Part shown: one piece after another, positions 31,802-40,130 of the stretch
Position numbering within the stretch: the stretch's first letter is position 1
Layout: the number at the start of each line of letters is the position of its first letter
NCBI GenBank assembly: GCA_910577825.1
Contig: CAJTOK010000033.1
Location: 1-40,201 of the forward strand
Origin: an uncultured Lachnospiraceae bacterium
GTDB taxonomy: Bacteria > Bacillota > Clostridia > Lachnospirales > Lachnospiraceae
Direction: 5' to 3'
DNA length: 40,201 nt
The notes under the pieces: model-generated
What the model was told of the DNA's origin: nothing
Database searches by the model: none
What the model saw: only the letters and a program-made list of their open reading frames with translations
Translations under genes and position numbers: made by a program

Positions 31802-33136
31802 TTATTCCCCCGTATCTTCTTCCCCGCTTTCCTGTTTATGTTCCTCTTCATCTTCCTCTTCCCTTGGGAGAAGCTGGAGTTTAACCTTTTCTATACGGGT
31901 TTTAGATGATTCAATAACTGTATATCTTGCATATTCATCTTCTGCTGATTCCCCCGCACCAGGAAAATGGCCGAGCAGGTTAATTATATGGCCGGCTATT
32001 GAATCATAGTCTTCAGACTGTATCTTTATCCCGAGTGCTTCATCAATATCATCAAGTTTTGCAATTCCAAGAAGAATATAATTTTCATCATCAATTTTTG
32101 TAATTTCATCTTCCTCATTAGAATCATATTCATCGCGGATATCACCAACTATTTCTTCAATTAAATCTTCCATAGTAAGTATCCCGGAAGTTGAGCCATA
32201 TTCATCAAGGACGATTGCCATTGTTATAGAATCCTTTTTCATTTCAAAAAAAAGTTCAGATATCTTTTTGTACTCATAAGTAAAATAAGCTTCCCTCATT
32301 ACATCATTAATATGGAACTCTTCTTTAGGGCCATGGTAAAAGAATACATCTTTAAGGTTCACTATTCCAAGTATGTTATCCCGGCTGTCATCGTATACTG
32401 GCATACGTGAATACTTTTCCTTTGAATAACATTCTATAAGCTCATCATATGACAGGTCTACACTGGCAAATTCCACATCCATTTTGGGCACCATCACATC
32501 TTTTGCAAGGGAGTCACCAAAATCTACAACATTGGTAATCATTTTCCTTTCTACTGTTTCAATTACACCTTCTTCATGGCTTAAATCAAGTATTGTACGA
32601 AGTTCATTTTCTGTAATTGCAGGACGCTCCTGGCCATCTGTCTGGAAAAGGCCCATAAGTGCACCTGAAAGCTTGTCAAACAGAAAAGAAAGCGGATACA
32701 GTATATTTGCCAGCATATATACAGGTTTTGCATATATAAGCGACATCTTTTCACTGTTCATTGATGCAAATGACTTTGGCACTATTTCACCAAATATAAT
32801 TACAAGTATAGTAAGTATCCCTGTCGCAAGCCCTGTAGCTATGCTTTCCATTGTTGCAAGCCCTGCTTTCTTTGCAAGGCTTATGGCAAATGAGGTGGTA
32901 AGTGAAGATGCAGAAAGGTTCACTATATTATTGCCTATAAGTATTGTGCTTAAAAGCTTGGTAGGGTTTTCAACCAGCTTAAGGACAAGGGAGGCATTTT
33001 TCACACCTTCATCTGCCATAGATTTTATACGCATTTTACTAACAGTTGTAAGACATGTTTCTGCTGATGAAAAAAAAGCAGAGAGCAGCAGCAGGACCAG
33101 TAATATTGCTATCCTCGACGCGTCACTAGAATCCAA
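31802..33136 (-). CDS. CNNM/CorC-HlyC family transporter
   Basis: Membrane protein of 444 residues of the hemolysin C/CNNM family, probably magnesium or divalent-cation efflux. The N-terminal DUF21 domain (about 1-185) has four helices and LLLSAFFSSAETCLTTVSKM, IGNNIVNLSASSLTTSFA and FGEIVPKSFA. A CBS pair follows (about 205-335: KDVMVPKMDVEFASVD, SRMPVYDDSRDNILGIVNLK, MAIVLDEYGSTSGILTMEDL). The C-terminal CorC_HlyC domain is at about 350-430, ending in an acidic tail. The start is TTG at 33136 with GGAGTG seven bases upstream; this keeps the normal N-terminus of the family. Confidence 0.92.
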   Translation of the reverse strand: MDSSDASRIAILLVLLLLSAFFSSAETCLTTVSKMRIKSMADEGVKNASLVLKLVENPTKLLSTILIGNNIVNLSASSLTTSFAISLAKKAGLATMESIATGLATGILTILVIIFGEIVPKSFASMNSEKMSLIYAKPVYMLANILYPLSFLFDKLSGALMGLFQTDGQERPAITENELRTILDLSHEEGVIETVERKMITNVVDFGDSLAKDVMVPKMDVEFASVDLSYDELIECYSKEKYSRMPVYDDSRDNILGIVNLKDVFFYHGPKEEFHINDVMREAYFTYEYKKISELFFEMKKDSITMAIVLDEYGSTSGILTMEDLIEEIVGDIRDEYDSNEEDEITKIDDENYILLGIAKLDDIDEALGIKIQSEDYDSIAGHIINLLGHFPGAGESAEDEYARYTVIESSKTRIEKVKLQLLPREEEDEEEHKQESGEEDTGE

Positions 33137-33359
33137 ATAATCACTCCATTCAAATAAATCTATTGTTTATGTACAACACTAAATATTTTAACGGTGAAAC
33201 TGGAAATTGTCAAGCCTGGCAGGACATAGTAACAAAACATACCTTAAAAAGTGCATATTGTGCCAGAGGTATAAACTTTTAATCCGGTTTTTGCTATAAT
33301 TATAAAAATAAAATGGATAAAGGCAGGGAATAATTATATAATGAAAGCAGGTGTGGATT

Positions 33360-34670
33360 GTGTTAGGAGGTTCTGTATTTATAGCATTGGTAAGGTTTAT
33401 GCTGAGCATTGCAGGTGTAACCATATTTTATTTTATGATAAGTACACCACGTTTTGGCATAAGGATTATGGTACCAGCATGTGCAGGTTTTAATATTATC
33501 ATGGCTGCCATGTTATGTGTATGGTATATGGCAGACTGGGAAAGCTGCATAAGGATGGTGGCATTTGTATCATATATCTGTTTTTCATTATTTGCTATAT
33601 TTATGTGTAATGACACGGTTTTTCTGTCAATATACAAACTTGCGCTTGTTTTTTACCTGCTGGCAGTATTTTTAATTGGCGGAATAGAAATTTCAGTTAT
33701 TTTCTTTAATAGAAATGTGTGGGCAGATATAATTGTACGTATTATAATAATTATAACTATGTCATATTTTATCAATAAATATCTAAAAGAATCTATTAAA
33801 AAGTTTAGTATTTATGTTGAAGAAGAACTGGATAAATTCAGTGTTGCCATTATGATAATGAGCCTGGTATTTGGAATAGGCTATATTTTAAACCCGGACA
33901 GGATGGAACATACAGTGTACCGCATTTTCCAGATTATTATGAACTTTTTCCTTACAGGCATACTGCAGGTTCTTATATACAGGCTTTACCTGCATATTGG
34001 CAGGGAACAGGAGTACCAGAAAGAGAACCAGCTTATGCAGATGAACCACAGGCTTTTAGAGCGCCAGTTAGAGCTTTTAGAAGAATCCGTTGCATCAGGC
34101 AGAAGGATATGCCATGATATAAGGCACCATAATACTGTTATTACAGAATTTGTGTACAGGAAACAATATGAAGAACTTTTAAAATACCTGCAGGAATATG
34201 GTAAAATAATAGACAGAAGCGGACAAAAAGTTATATGTGCCAATACAGCAGTAAATAATATTCTTTCTGCATACACAAGGAAAGCAGAGAAAGAGAATAT
34301 AAAAGTTACAATAGAAGCAGAACTGGACAAAAATTTCCCGGTATCTAATATTGACCTTGTAACAATACTTTCAAATGCTTATGAAAACGCAATTTATGGA
34401 TGTATGGAGGTTATGAAACATGGGGGACAGGAATGTTTTATACATATTTTAATTAAAAGGAAAAATAACAAGCTTGTTATATGCTGCAGCAATACATGCC
34501 GCAAAGAAACAAAAATTATGAAAGGACAGCCAAAGCCTGAATTTACAGGTGGTGTGGGAGTGTCAAGCATTGTAAAGACAGCAGAAAAATATGGCGGGGA
34601 ATATGATTTTAAAAATAATAATGGTATTTTTGTATTCCGGCTTATTATGAATATCCCGCACCAGGAATAG
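33360..34670 (+). CDS. AgrC-like sensor histidine kinase (GHKL)
   Basis: Membrane kinase of about 436 residues: six or seven helices in the first 215 residues, a coiled-coil (EQEYQKENQLMQMNHRLLER), the phosphorylation motif CHDIRHHNTVI, and a GHKL ATPase domain with NAYENAIYGC (N box) and GGVGVSSIVKTAEKYGGEYD (G box). The partner is the LytTR regulator 54 bases downstream. I favour the GTG at 33360, which has AGCAGGTG upstream, over a GTG at 33351. No AgrB or AgrD peptide gene lies nearby, so the signal is unknown. Confidence 0.85.
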   Translation: MLGGSVFIALVRFMLSIAGVTIFYFMISTPRFGIRIMVPACAGFNIIMAAMLCVWYMADWESCIRMVAFVSYICFSLFAIFMCNDTVFLSIYKLALVFYLLAVFLIGGIEISVIFFNRNVWADIIVRIIIIITMSYFINKYLKESIKKFSIYVEEELDKFSVAIMIMSLVFGIGYILNPDRMEHTVYRIFQIIMNFFLTGILQVLIYRLYLHIGREQEYQKENQLMQMNHRLLERQLELLEESVASGRRICHDIRHHNTVITEFVYRKQYEELLKYLQEYGKIIDRSGQKVICANTAVNNILSAYTRKAEKENIKVTIEAELDKNFPVSNIDLVTILSNAYENAIYGCMEVMKHGGQECFIHILIKRKNNKLVICCSNTCRKETKIMKGQPKPEFTGGVGVSSIVKTAEKYGGEYDFKNNNGIFVFRLIMNIPHQE

Positions 34671-34724
34671 CCAGGAAGCAAAACATACTTAATAAGGTTA
34701 AAGTGTTATGGAGGAACACAGGTA

Positions 34725-35459
34725 ATGTATCTGATAGCGCTTTGTGATGATGAAACAGGAGAAATCCAGAGAACAGGGAGGATGCTGGAAAGTTACCAAA
34801 AAGAACATAAATGGCTTGATTTTGCAGTAGAATGTTTTATAAGTGCAGACAGGCTTCTTTACAAGGTAAGAAAAGAAAAATATACACCAGATTTAATATT
34901 AATGGATATTTATATGCCGGATAAAACCGGGACTGAGGCTGCTAAGGAACTGCGTGGCCTGGGAAATAAAAGCAGGATTGTTTTTTTAACTGCATCAAAG
35001 GAGCATGCACTTGATGCGTTTGGCGTAGGTGCTGTGCAGTATCTTGTAAAGCCAGTATGCAAAGAGGTTCTTTTTAATGTACTTGACATGGTATTAAAAG
35101 ATGTGTCATGTGAGCGCAGGAAATATATCCTTGTAAGGGCAGATGGAAGAATACACCGTATCCTTGTAAATGATATTGTATATTGTGAAGCCCAGAGAAA
35201 AATACAGAATTTATATCTTGCAGACGGGACAAAGCTTCTGCTCCGCATGACTATGGCAGAGATTTATGGCATGTTGTCATGTTACCAGGAATTTGTAAGG
35301 GCAGGGGCAGCTTACATTGTTAACCTGGAATATGTTGACAGCCTTAATGCACAGGATATATGCCTTAATACAGGAAAGAAAATATATCTGCCAAGGGGTG
35401 TGTACAAAACTTTAAAAGAGAAATATTTCGGGTATTATTGTGGGAATGGAAGTACATAA
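34725..35459 (+). CDS. LytTR-family response regulator
   Basis: Protein of 244 residues. The receiver domain (1-125) has the acidic pocket D8-D9, phosphoacceptor Asp61 (LILMDIYMP), Thr in FLTASKEHALDAFGVGAVQY and Lys in LVKPV. The LytTR DNA-binding domain (about 140-240) has RADGRIHRILVNDIVYCEAQ, then KLLLRMTMAEIYGML and FVRAGAAYIVNLEYVD. Ribosome site ATGGAGGAA. Cotranscribed with the kinase and expected to be phosphorylated by it. Confidence 0.92.
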   Translation: MYLIALCDDETGEIQRTGRMLESYQKEHKWLDFAVECFISADRLLYKVRKEKYTPDLILMDIYMPDKTGTEAAKELRGLGNKSRIVFLTASKEHALDAFGVGAVQYLVKPVCKEVLFNVLDMVLKDVSCERRKYILVRADGRIHRILVNDIVYCEAQRKIQNLYLADGTKLLLRMTMAEIYGMLSCYQEFVRAGAAYIVNLEYVDSLNAQDICLNTGKKIYLPRGVYKTLKEKYFGYYCGNGST

Positions 35460-35489
35460 TTATAGCTTTTATGAAAGGAGCAGTAAAAT

Positions 35490-35762
35490 ATGGATAAACA
35501 GGAGATACAAAATACATTGTATATTCCACAAGAAACATGGGATAATGAACTGGGCATACTTCTTATTAATGATATTATTGATGCAAGAAAAAAAGAGGGG
35601 ATTACCCAGAAACAGCTAGAAGCCATGAGCGGGGTAAAACAGCCTATAATTTCAAGGATGGAACGTGGTAATACAGACCCTAAGCTATCTACCATATTAA
35701 AAATACTGGGCTCATTTGGCAAAACACTGCAGATAGTATCTGTAAAAGAGAACAAAGAATAG
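35490..35762 (+). CDS. small XRE-type HTH protein, HigA-antitoxin-like
   Basis: Protein of 90 residues. After a helical lead (IPQETWDNELGILLINDII) comes a Cro/CI HTH: GITQKQLEAMSGVKQPIISR followed by MERGNTDPKLSTILKILGSF. The layout is like HigA-type antitoxins that follow a RelE-like toxin, but the gene upstream is a response regulator. It starts 30 bases after that gene with GAAAGGAG as ribosome site, so it belongs to the two-component operon. It may be a regulator or an orphan antitoxin. Confidence 0.8.
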   Translation: MDKQEIQNTLYIPQETWDNELGILLINDIIDARKKEGITQKQLEAMSGVKQPIISRMERGNTDPKLSTILKILGSFGKTLQIVSVKENKE

Positions 35763-35780
35763 AAATGGCTTTCCTGTATA

Positions 35781-35814
35781 TTAAAAAGAAACCCTGTACA
35801 GGGTTTCTTTTTAA
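35781..35814. terminator. 34-base perfect palindromic bidirectional terminator
   Basis: TTAAAAAGAAACCCTGT (35781-35797) is the exact reverse complement of the next 17 bases. The A-run and T-run at the ends suit termination in both directions, between the HTH gene (plus) and the BlaI-like gene (minus). Confidence 0.9.
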
Positions 35815-35842
35815 TATCTGCATACCAGTAAATTATATGGCT

Positions 35843-36265
35843 TTAAGAAGTTTTTTTGCCATAGTTCTTAATCAGTTCTTCTATCTCTTCGATATCCTGT
35901 TTTATTTGTACAGGGTCTTCTTCTGTATCTAAAAGTGCAGACAATATGGAAACTTTGGAAACCTTTTTGCTTAATGACTGGTATTCAGAAGTCATTTTAA
36001 ACAGTAAAAACTCTTCCTGTGTAACCATTGATTTATAGCTGCGTGTAAGTACAGTGCCGCTATAAACAATATCAGCTACTTCAATTAAATTATTCTTAAG
36101 TAATTTCCTAAGGACAGCCTGTACTGTATTCATTGTAAGTTCAGGATTTGCCTTGACAATTAATGCTGCGGTCTTAGGCTCTTCACTGTCCCATAAGATG
36201 TTCATTACATCCATATCCCGCTTTGTAAGGTTGATGTTCATGATTTGTTTGCGTTTCTGTTTCAT
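35843..36265 (-). CDS. BlaI/MecI-type transcriptional repressor
   Basis: Protein of 140 residues with the BlaI winged helix: INLTKRDMDVMNILWDSEEP, then MNTVQAVLRKLLKNNLIEVA and a TRSYKSMVTQEEFLL segment. The C-terminus is shorter and more acidic than usual. There is no BlaR1-type membrane protease next to it, so its signal is unclear. Ribosome site AAAGGAGAG; an alternative start is the ATG at 36241. A dyad over its promoter suggests self-repression. Confidence 0.82.
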   Translation of the reverse strand: MKQKRKQIMNINLTKRDMDVMNILWDSEEPKTAALIVKANPELTMNTVQAVLRKLLKNNLIEVADIVYSGTVLTRSYKSMVTQEEFLLFKMTSEYQSLSKKVSKVSILSALLDTEEDPVQIKQDIEEIEELIKNYGKKTS

Positions 36266-36343
36266 GGTTTCTCTCTCTCCTTTAACTTTGGTTATAAAAA
36301 TAAGTAAAATAGCCCTATAAACGCTATTAAATAAATGGTAATC

Positions 36344-36378
36344 ATATACAGTATATAATGTAATTGCAAAAAAGTCAA
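36344..36378 (-). promoter_or_regulatory. promoter of the BlaI-like gene with overlapping dyad
   Basis: On the minus strand TTGACT (36378-36373), 17-base spacer, TATACT (36355-36350). The -10 box lies within the 13-base dyad ATATACAGTATAT (36344-36356), a plausible operator for the BlaI-like dimer. Confidence 0.7.
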
Positions 36379-36654
36379 ATGAATTTTTTATTAAATAGTA
36401 AAATATTTTTCTACCATAAAGTAAAATTGTTAATAAGATGATTAACCTAATAATTTATTTATCTGGAATCCCGGGCAGGAATGAAAAACCAGGTAAAAAA
36501 TATTGCCTTTTTGTAACTATTTTAACCAGGTTTAAAAAAATTTGTTATTTCTTTGTCAAAAAGTGTAGACTAAAACGCATTTTTGTGAGAAAATATTAAC
36601 AGGACTGTGGCAGACATGCCACAGATAATAAGCATTATTGAAAGGAGCATGAAC
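36379..36654 (+). promoter_or_regulatory. control region of the NifU-like/GGGtGRT operon
   Basis: A gene-free region of 276 bases. A weak promoter TTGTTA (36542-36547), 18-base spacer, TAGACT (36566-36571) is possible. AACCAGGT occurs twice as a direct repeat (36487-36494 and 36524-36531). CTGTGGCA (36605-36612) and TGCCACAG (36617-36624) form an 8-bp stem with a 4-base loop in the presumed leader, 31 bases before the start codon. The hairpin could be an operator or an mRNA-stabilising structure. Confidence 0.4.
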
Positions 36655-37362
36655 ATGATTTATTCACAGGAAGTAGAAAACATGTGCCCAGTTGCCCAGG
36701 GTGTTGCACATGGCTGTGCACCAATCCCGGAGGAAGCAAAATGGGTTAAAGCAAAAGAAGTAAAGGATATCTCCGGTTTTACACATGGCATAGGCTGGTG
36801 TGCACCGCAGCAGGGCGCCTGCAAGCTTACCCTTAATGTAAAGGAAGGGGTTATCCAGGAAGCACTGGTTGAAACTATCGGATGTTCAGGTATGACACAC
36901 TCTGCAGCAATGGCATCAGAAATCCTTCCAGGACGCACAGTAATGGAAGCTTTAAACACAGACCTTGTATGTGATGCTATTAATACAGCTATGAGGGAAT
37001 TATTCTTACAGATTGTATATGGACGTTCACAGTCAGCATTCTCAGAAGACGGCCTTGCTATAGGTGCCGGGCTTGAAGACCTTGGAAAGGGACTCCGTTC
37101 ACAGGTTGGTACAATGTATGGTACATTAAAGAAGGGCCCACGTTATCTTGAGATGGCTGAAGGCTATGTTACAGCAATCGCTCTTGACGCAGATGACTTA
37201 ATTATTGGTTATAAGTTCGTTAGCCTTGGAAAGATGACAGACTTCATCAAGAAGGGTGATGACCCTAATACAGCATGGGAAAAGGCAAGTGGCCAGTACG
37301 GCCGTGTTGATGATGCTGTTAAACTCATTGACCCTAGAACAGATAATGAAATCGAAAAATAA
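36655..37362 (+). CDS. NifU-like iron-sulfur cluster scaffold-type protein
   Basis: Cytoplasmic protein of 235 residues annotated in relatives as iron-sulfur cluster assembly scaffold-like. It has Cys11, Cys21, Cys49, Cys56 and Cys77; the last lies in ETIGCSGMTHSAAMASEIL, which matches the NifU/IscU core around its cluster-binding Cys. The C-terminal half (MYGTLKKGPRYLEMAEGYVT, IIGYKFVSLG) is specific to this family. The start at 36655 has GAAAGGAG seven bases before it; the frame extends upstream to 36607 without a better site. Codon use (CGT, GGT, ATC, TTC) differs from its neighbours and suggests strong expression. Its partner follows 20 bases later. Function not established. Confidence 0.8.
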   Translation: MIYSQEVENMCPVAQGVAHGCAPIPEEAKWVKAKEVKDISGFTHGIGWCAPQQGACKLTLNVKEGVIQEALVETIGCSGMTHSAAMASEILPGRTVMEALNTDLVCDAINTAMRELFLQIVYGRSQSAFSEDGLAIGAGLEDLGKGLRSQVGTMYGTLKKGPRYLEMAEGYVTAIALDADDLIIGYKFVSLGKMTDFIKKGDDPNTAWEKASGQYGRVDDAVKLIDPRTDNEIEK

Positions 37363-37382
37363 TATAAAGGAGGCAACGGATA

Positions 37383-38393
37383 ATGGCATTATTTGAATCA
37401 TATGAAAGAAGAATTGATAAGATTAACGAAGTATTAAAAAGCTATGGCATTGCTTCTCTTGAAGAAGCTGAAAAGATTACAAAAGATGCTGGGCTTAATG
37501 TTTATGACCAGGTTAAGGCAATACAGCCAATCTGTTTTGAAAATGCGTGCTGGGCTTATATTACAGGTGCAGCTATTGCAATTAAAAAGGACTGCCGCCG
37601 TGCAGCAGATGCAGCAGCAGCCATAGGTGAAGGTTTACAGTCATTCTGTATCCCAGGTTCAGTAGCCGATACACGTAAGGTAGGGCTCGGGCATGGTAAC
37701 TTAGGAAAAATGCTCCTTGAAGAAGAAACAGACTGTTTCTGCTTCCTGGCAGGACATGAATCATTTGCAGCAGCAGAAGGTGCTATTGGTATTGCAGAGA
37801 AAGCTAACAAAGTACGTAAAAAACCTCTCCGTGTAATACTTAACGGCCTTGGGAAAGACGCTGCACAGATTATTTCACGTATCAACGGTTTTACATTTGT
37901 TGAAACAGAATATGACCCATATACCAATACAGTAAAAGAAGTTTTCCGTAAGTCTTATTCTGACGGGCTCCGTGCTAAAGTAAACTGTTATGGTGCTAAT
38001 GATGTATGTGAAGGTGTTGCAATTATGCACAAAGAAGGCGTAGATGTATCTATTACAGGCAATTCTACTAACCCTACACGTTTCCAGCATCCGGTAGCAG
38101 GTACATATAAGAAAGAATGTACAGAACAGGGCAAGAAATACTTCTCAGTAGCATCAGGCGGCGGCACAGGACGTACACTCCATCCTGATAATATGGCAGC
38201 AGGCCCTGCTTCGTATGGCATGACAGACACACTTGGACGTATGCACAGCGATGCACAGTTTGCTGGCTCATCTTCAGTACCAGCCCATGTTGAAATGATG
38301 GGGCTTATCGGTGCTGGTAACAACCCAATGGTTGGAATGACAGTAGCAGTAGCAGTTTCCGTGCAGGAAGCAGCGGACGCAGGCCGTTTCTAA
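37383..38393 (+). CDS. GGGtGRT protein
   Basis: Protein of 336 residues of a conserved family named for its GGGTGRT motif, here about residues 258-264 in SVASGGGTGRTLHPDNMAAG, followed by PASYGMTDTLGRMHSDAQF. Other conserved-looking parts are the Cys-containing GLQSFCIPGSVADTRKVGLG and NCYGANDVCEGVAIMHKEG, and the Gly-rich end MMGLIGAGNNPMVGMTVAVA. No export signal. It is cotranscribed with the NifU-like gene (AAAGGAGG site) and shares the codon bias of abundant proteins. The biochemical function is unknown; a metal or Fe-S linked role is inferred from the partner. Confidence 0.88.
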   Translation: MALFESYERRIDKINEVLKSYGIASLEEAEKITKDAGLNVYDQVKAIQPICFENACWAYITGAAIAIKKDCRRAADAAAAIGEGLQSFCIPGSVADTRKVGLGHGNLGKMLLEEETDCFCFLAGHESFAAAEGAIGIAEKANKVRKKPLRVILNGLGKDAAQIISRINGFTFVETEYDPYTNTVKEVFRKSYSDGLRAKVNCYGANDVCEGVAIMHKEGVDVSITGNSTNPTRFQHPVAGTYKKECTEQGKKYFSVASGGGTGRTLHPDNMAAGPASYGMTDTLGRMHSDAQFAGSSSVPAHVEMMGLIGAGNNPMVGMTVAVAVSVQEAADAGRF

Positions 38394-38444
38394 GGAACAG
38401 CGCAAGTTCTAAGAATAAAGTTGTTTATAAGGCAGGTTTAAGTT

Positions 38445-38484
38445 AAAGGCTATATCATTAACAGCATTGTTTGATATAGCCTTT
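38445..38484. terminator. bidirectional terminator
   Basis: AAAGGCTATATCA (38445-38457) pairs with TGATATAGCCTTT (38472-38484), followed by ATTAT on the plus strand. It separates the GGGtGRT operon from the convergent channel gene. Confidence 0.9.
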
Positions 38485-38496
38485 ATTATATGCAGA

Positions 38497-40074
38497 TTAC
38501 CCAAGTTCAACAGAAATATTACCCATCAGTTCCCATGCAGCATCCCTTTCTTTTTTTTGTTCTGGTAAAAGTTCCTCATACTGGCATAACATAGGGTGCT
38601 GCCTTAACGCATCATTACGGACAGGCCCATAACTCCAGTTATAAAAGATATAAAACCGGAGCCACCGCATATGGTCAATTTTACGGTACATTTCCCTTGT
38701 GGTTTCTGAATGCTTTGCCAGGCAGTACCTGTCATACGCATTTTTTAATACAGGTGCTGTAAGTTCTGTAATTGTTTCATCCTCCAGAAGAATCCTGGTT
38801 TTCATAAGAAGATGGTCTGCTGCTGCAATTTTGGATTGCCGGTGGAGGTCATCCAGCTCATTCCAGCTAAGTGTAGGATAGGAAACAGACTTTCGGAAAA
38901 TTTCATTAATTGTAATTGCTGCCCTGTTTAAATCTGTACGGATAATCTGCTGTGATGTATAGATATCTTCATTTGACCCGAAATAAGATATTCCAGGAAC
39001 TTTTCTGCTGCTGCGCAGGTCTATGCGCCCGGCCAGTTTGTAATATTTATTCAACGTCCAGAAAATACTCCAGCCTTTCTGTTCATCATCATCACATATA
39101 ATAATACGGTCAGCATGTTCCAGAACCAGATGGTTCTCTGCCCAGCTTTCATTATGGAAAACCAGGGAATCCTCTGTCTGTGATTCTTTATCCATTGAAA
39201 ATAATCTGTCCAGATGGCAATGTATGGCAAGAAATTCTTCTGAATTGCCAAAAATATGGTATGCCACATGCTGTTCTATTGAAATGATATTAGTTAATAT
39301 AGCCCGTTCCAGGATACTATGCCCATAATTCCCAAATCCAATAAGTACAATAGTGTTTTCGTGGCGGCATAATGGTTTGGAACGCCAGTACTGCCTGGCA
39401 CAGCATTCATAACTGTGAAAAAAATTAATGTTACCTGAGAGTTTATCCTGTCCATTTGTAGTTCTTGCATAGACATCTACAGGCAGTTTGTGTAAATTGA
39501 TTGCACGGCTGTTAACACCAATGTCATTTTCTTTCATTAGAAAAACTTTACACTTAGTACCTGTATTCTTCTTTTTTGCCACGATTTTATCTGGTGAAGC
39601 ACTTATATATATACAAGGAAAACCAAGGGCTTCACTCTGGCTGTTTCTTTTCTCACCATAGATAACAAGCGCGTCCGGGTCTTCTTTATAGATATTGGCT
39701 GCAAGTGTGTTTGATTCTGCTTCACAATCTGCAAAATAATACCAGTTCTTATGCTTCTGCATGCTAAGCATAAGAAAAGGAAGCCCTTCGCTGGTAACAA
39801 AAGATACTACAGCCCCAAGCAATGTCACCATAATACCAGCAGACAAAAGCAGAAATACTATTCCTACCGCATGTCCTAATGGTGTAACCGGTGTCAGGTC
39901 ACCATATCCTACTGTAGTAAGAGTCACCAGCGAATACCAGAAAGCATCTCCAAATGTACGGATTAATGCTGTATCATCTGCAGATTCTGAACAGTAAAGA
40001 ATAGTTAACAGGACAAGGTAAACTAATGTTATAATTATAATTAAACACAGATAGATATTTTTTTTCACCTTCAT
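38497..40074 (-). CDS. two-helix potassium channel with nucleotide-binding and RyR domains
   Basis: Membrane protein of 525 residues. Helix 1 at about 8-28, pore loop with K+ selectivity filter TVGYGD (54-59) and helix 2 at about 70-93 make a KcsA-like pore. The cytoplasmic part has two Rossmann-like segments: WYYFADCEAESNTLAANIY at about 108-126, and TIVLIGFGNYGHSILERA with a GxGxxG-type loop. They recall RCK/TrkA-N gating domains. The last about 80 residues (AKHSETTREMYRKIDHMRW, FYNWSYGPVRNDALRQHP, ELLPEQKKERDAAW) match the RyR domain (PF02026), seen in ryanodine receptors and some bacterial proteins and probably a small-ligand or nucleotide sensor. A ribosome site is AATGAAAGGG. Monocistronic. 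Confidence 0.85.
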   Translation of the reverse strand: MKVKKNIYLCLIIIITLVYLVLLTILYCSESADDTALIRTFGDAFWYSLVTLTTVGYGDLTPVTPLGHAVGIVFLLLSAGIMVTLLGAVVSFVTSEGLPFLMLSMQKHKNWYYFADCEAESNTLAANIYKEDPDALVIYGEKRNSQSEALGFPCIYISASPDKIVAKKKNTGTKCKVFLMKENDIGVNSRAINLHKLPVDVYARTTNGQDKLSGNINFFHSYECCARQYWRSKPLCRHENTIVLIGFGNYGHSILERAILTNIISIEQHVAYHIFGNSEEFLAIHCHLDRLFSMDKESQTEDSLVFHNESWAENHLVLEHADRIIICDDDEQKGWSIFWTLNKYYKLAGRIDLRSSRKVPGISYFGSNEDIYTSQQIIRTDLNRAAITINEIFRKSVSYPTLSWNELDDLHRQSKIAAADHLLMKTRILLEDETITELTAPVLKNAYDRYCLAKHSETTREMYRKIDHMRWLRFYIFYNWSYGPVRNDALRQHPMLCQYEELLPEQKKERDAAWELMGNISVELG

Positions 40075-40124
40075 AAATAAAACCCTTTCATTTTCCGCAG
40101 GCAGAAACCTGCTTTTTCTCCTTT

Positions 40125-40130
40125 ATTATA
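40125..40130 (-). promoter_or_regulatory. extended -10 element of the channel gene
   Basis: On the minus strand TGTTATAAT: TATAAT at 40130-40125 preceded by TGT. No good -35 box lies 16-18 bases upstream. The leader contains a small GCAGG/CCTGC hairpin (40098-40113). Confidence 0.5.

Noticed and set aside
32484..33140. 218-codon plus-strand frame opposite the CNNM gene
   Set aside because: The minus strand encodes a complete CNNM/CorC protein; the plus frame is low-complexity Ser/Ile and has no promoter.
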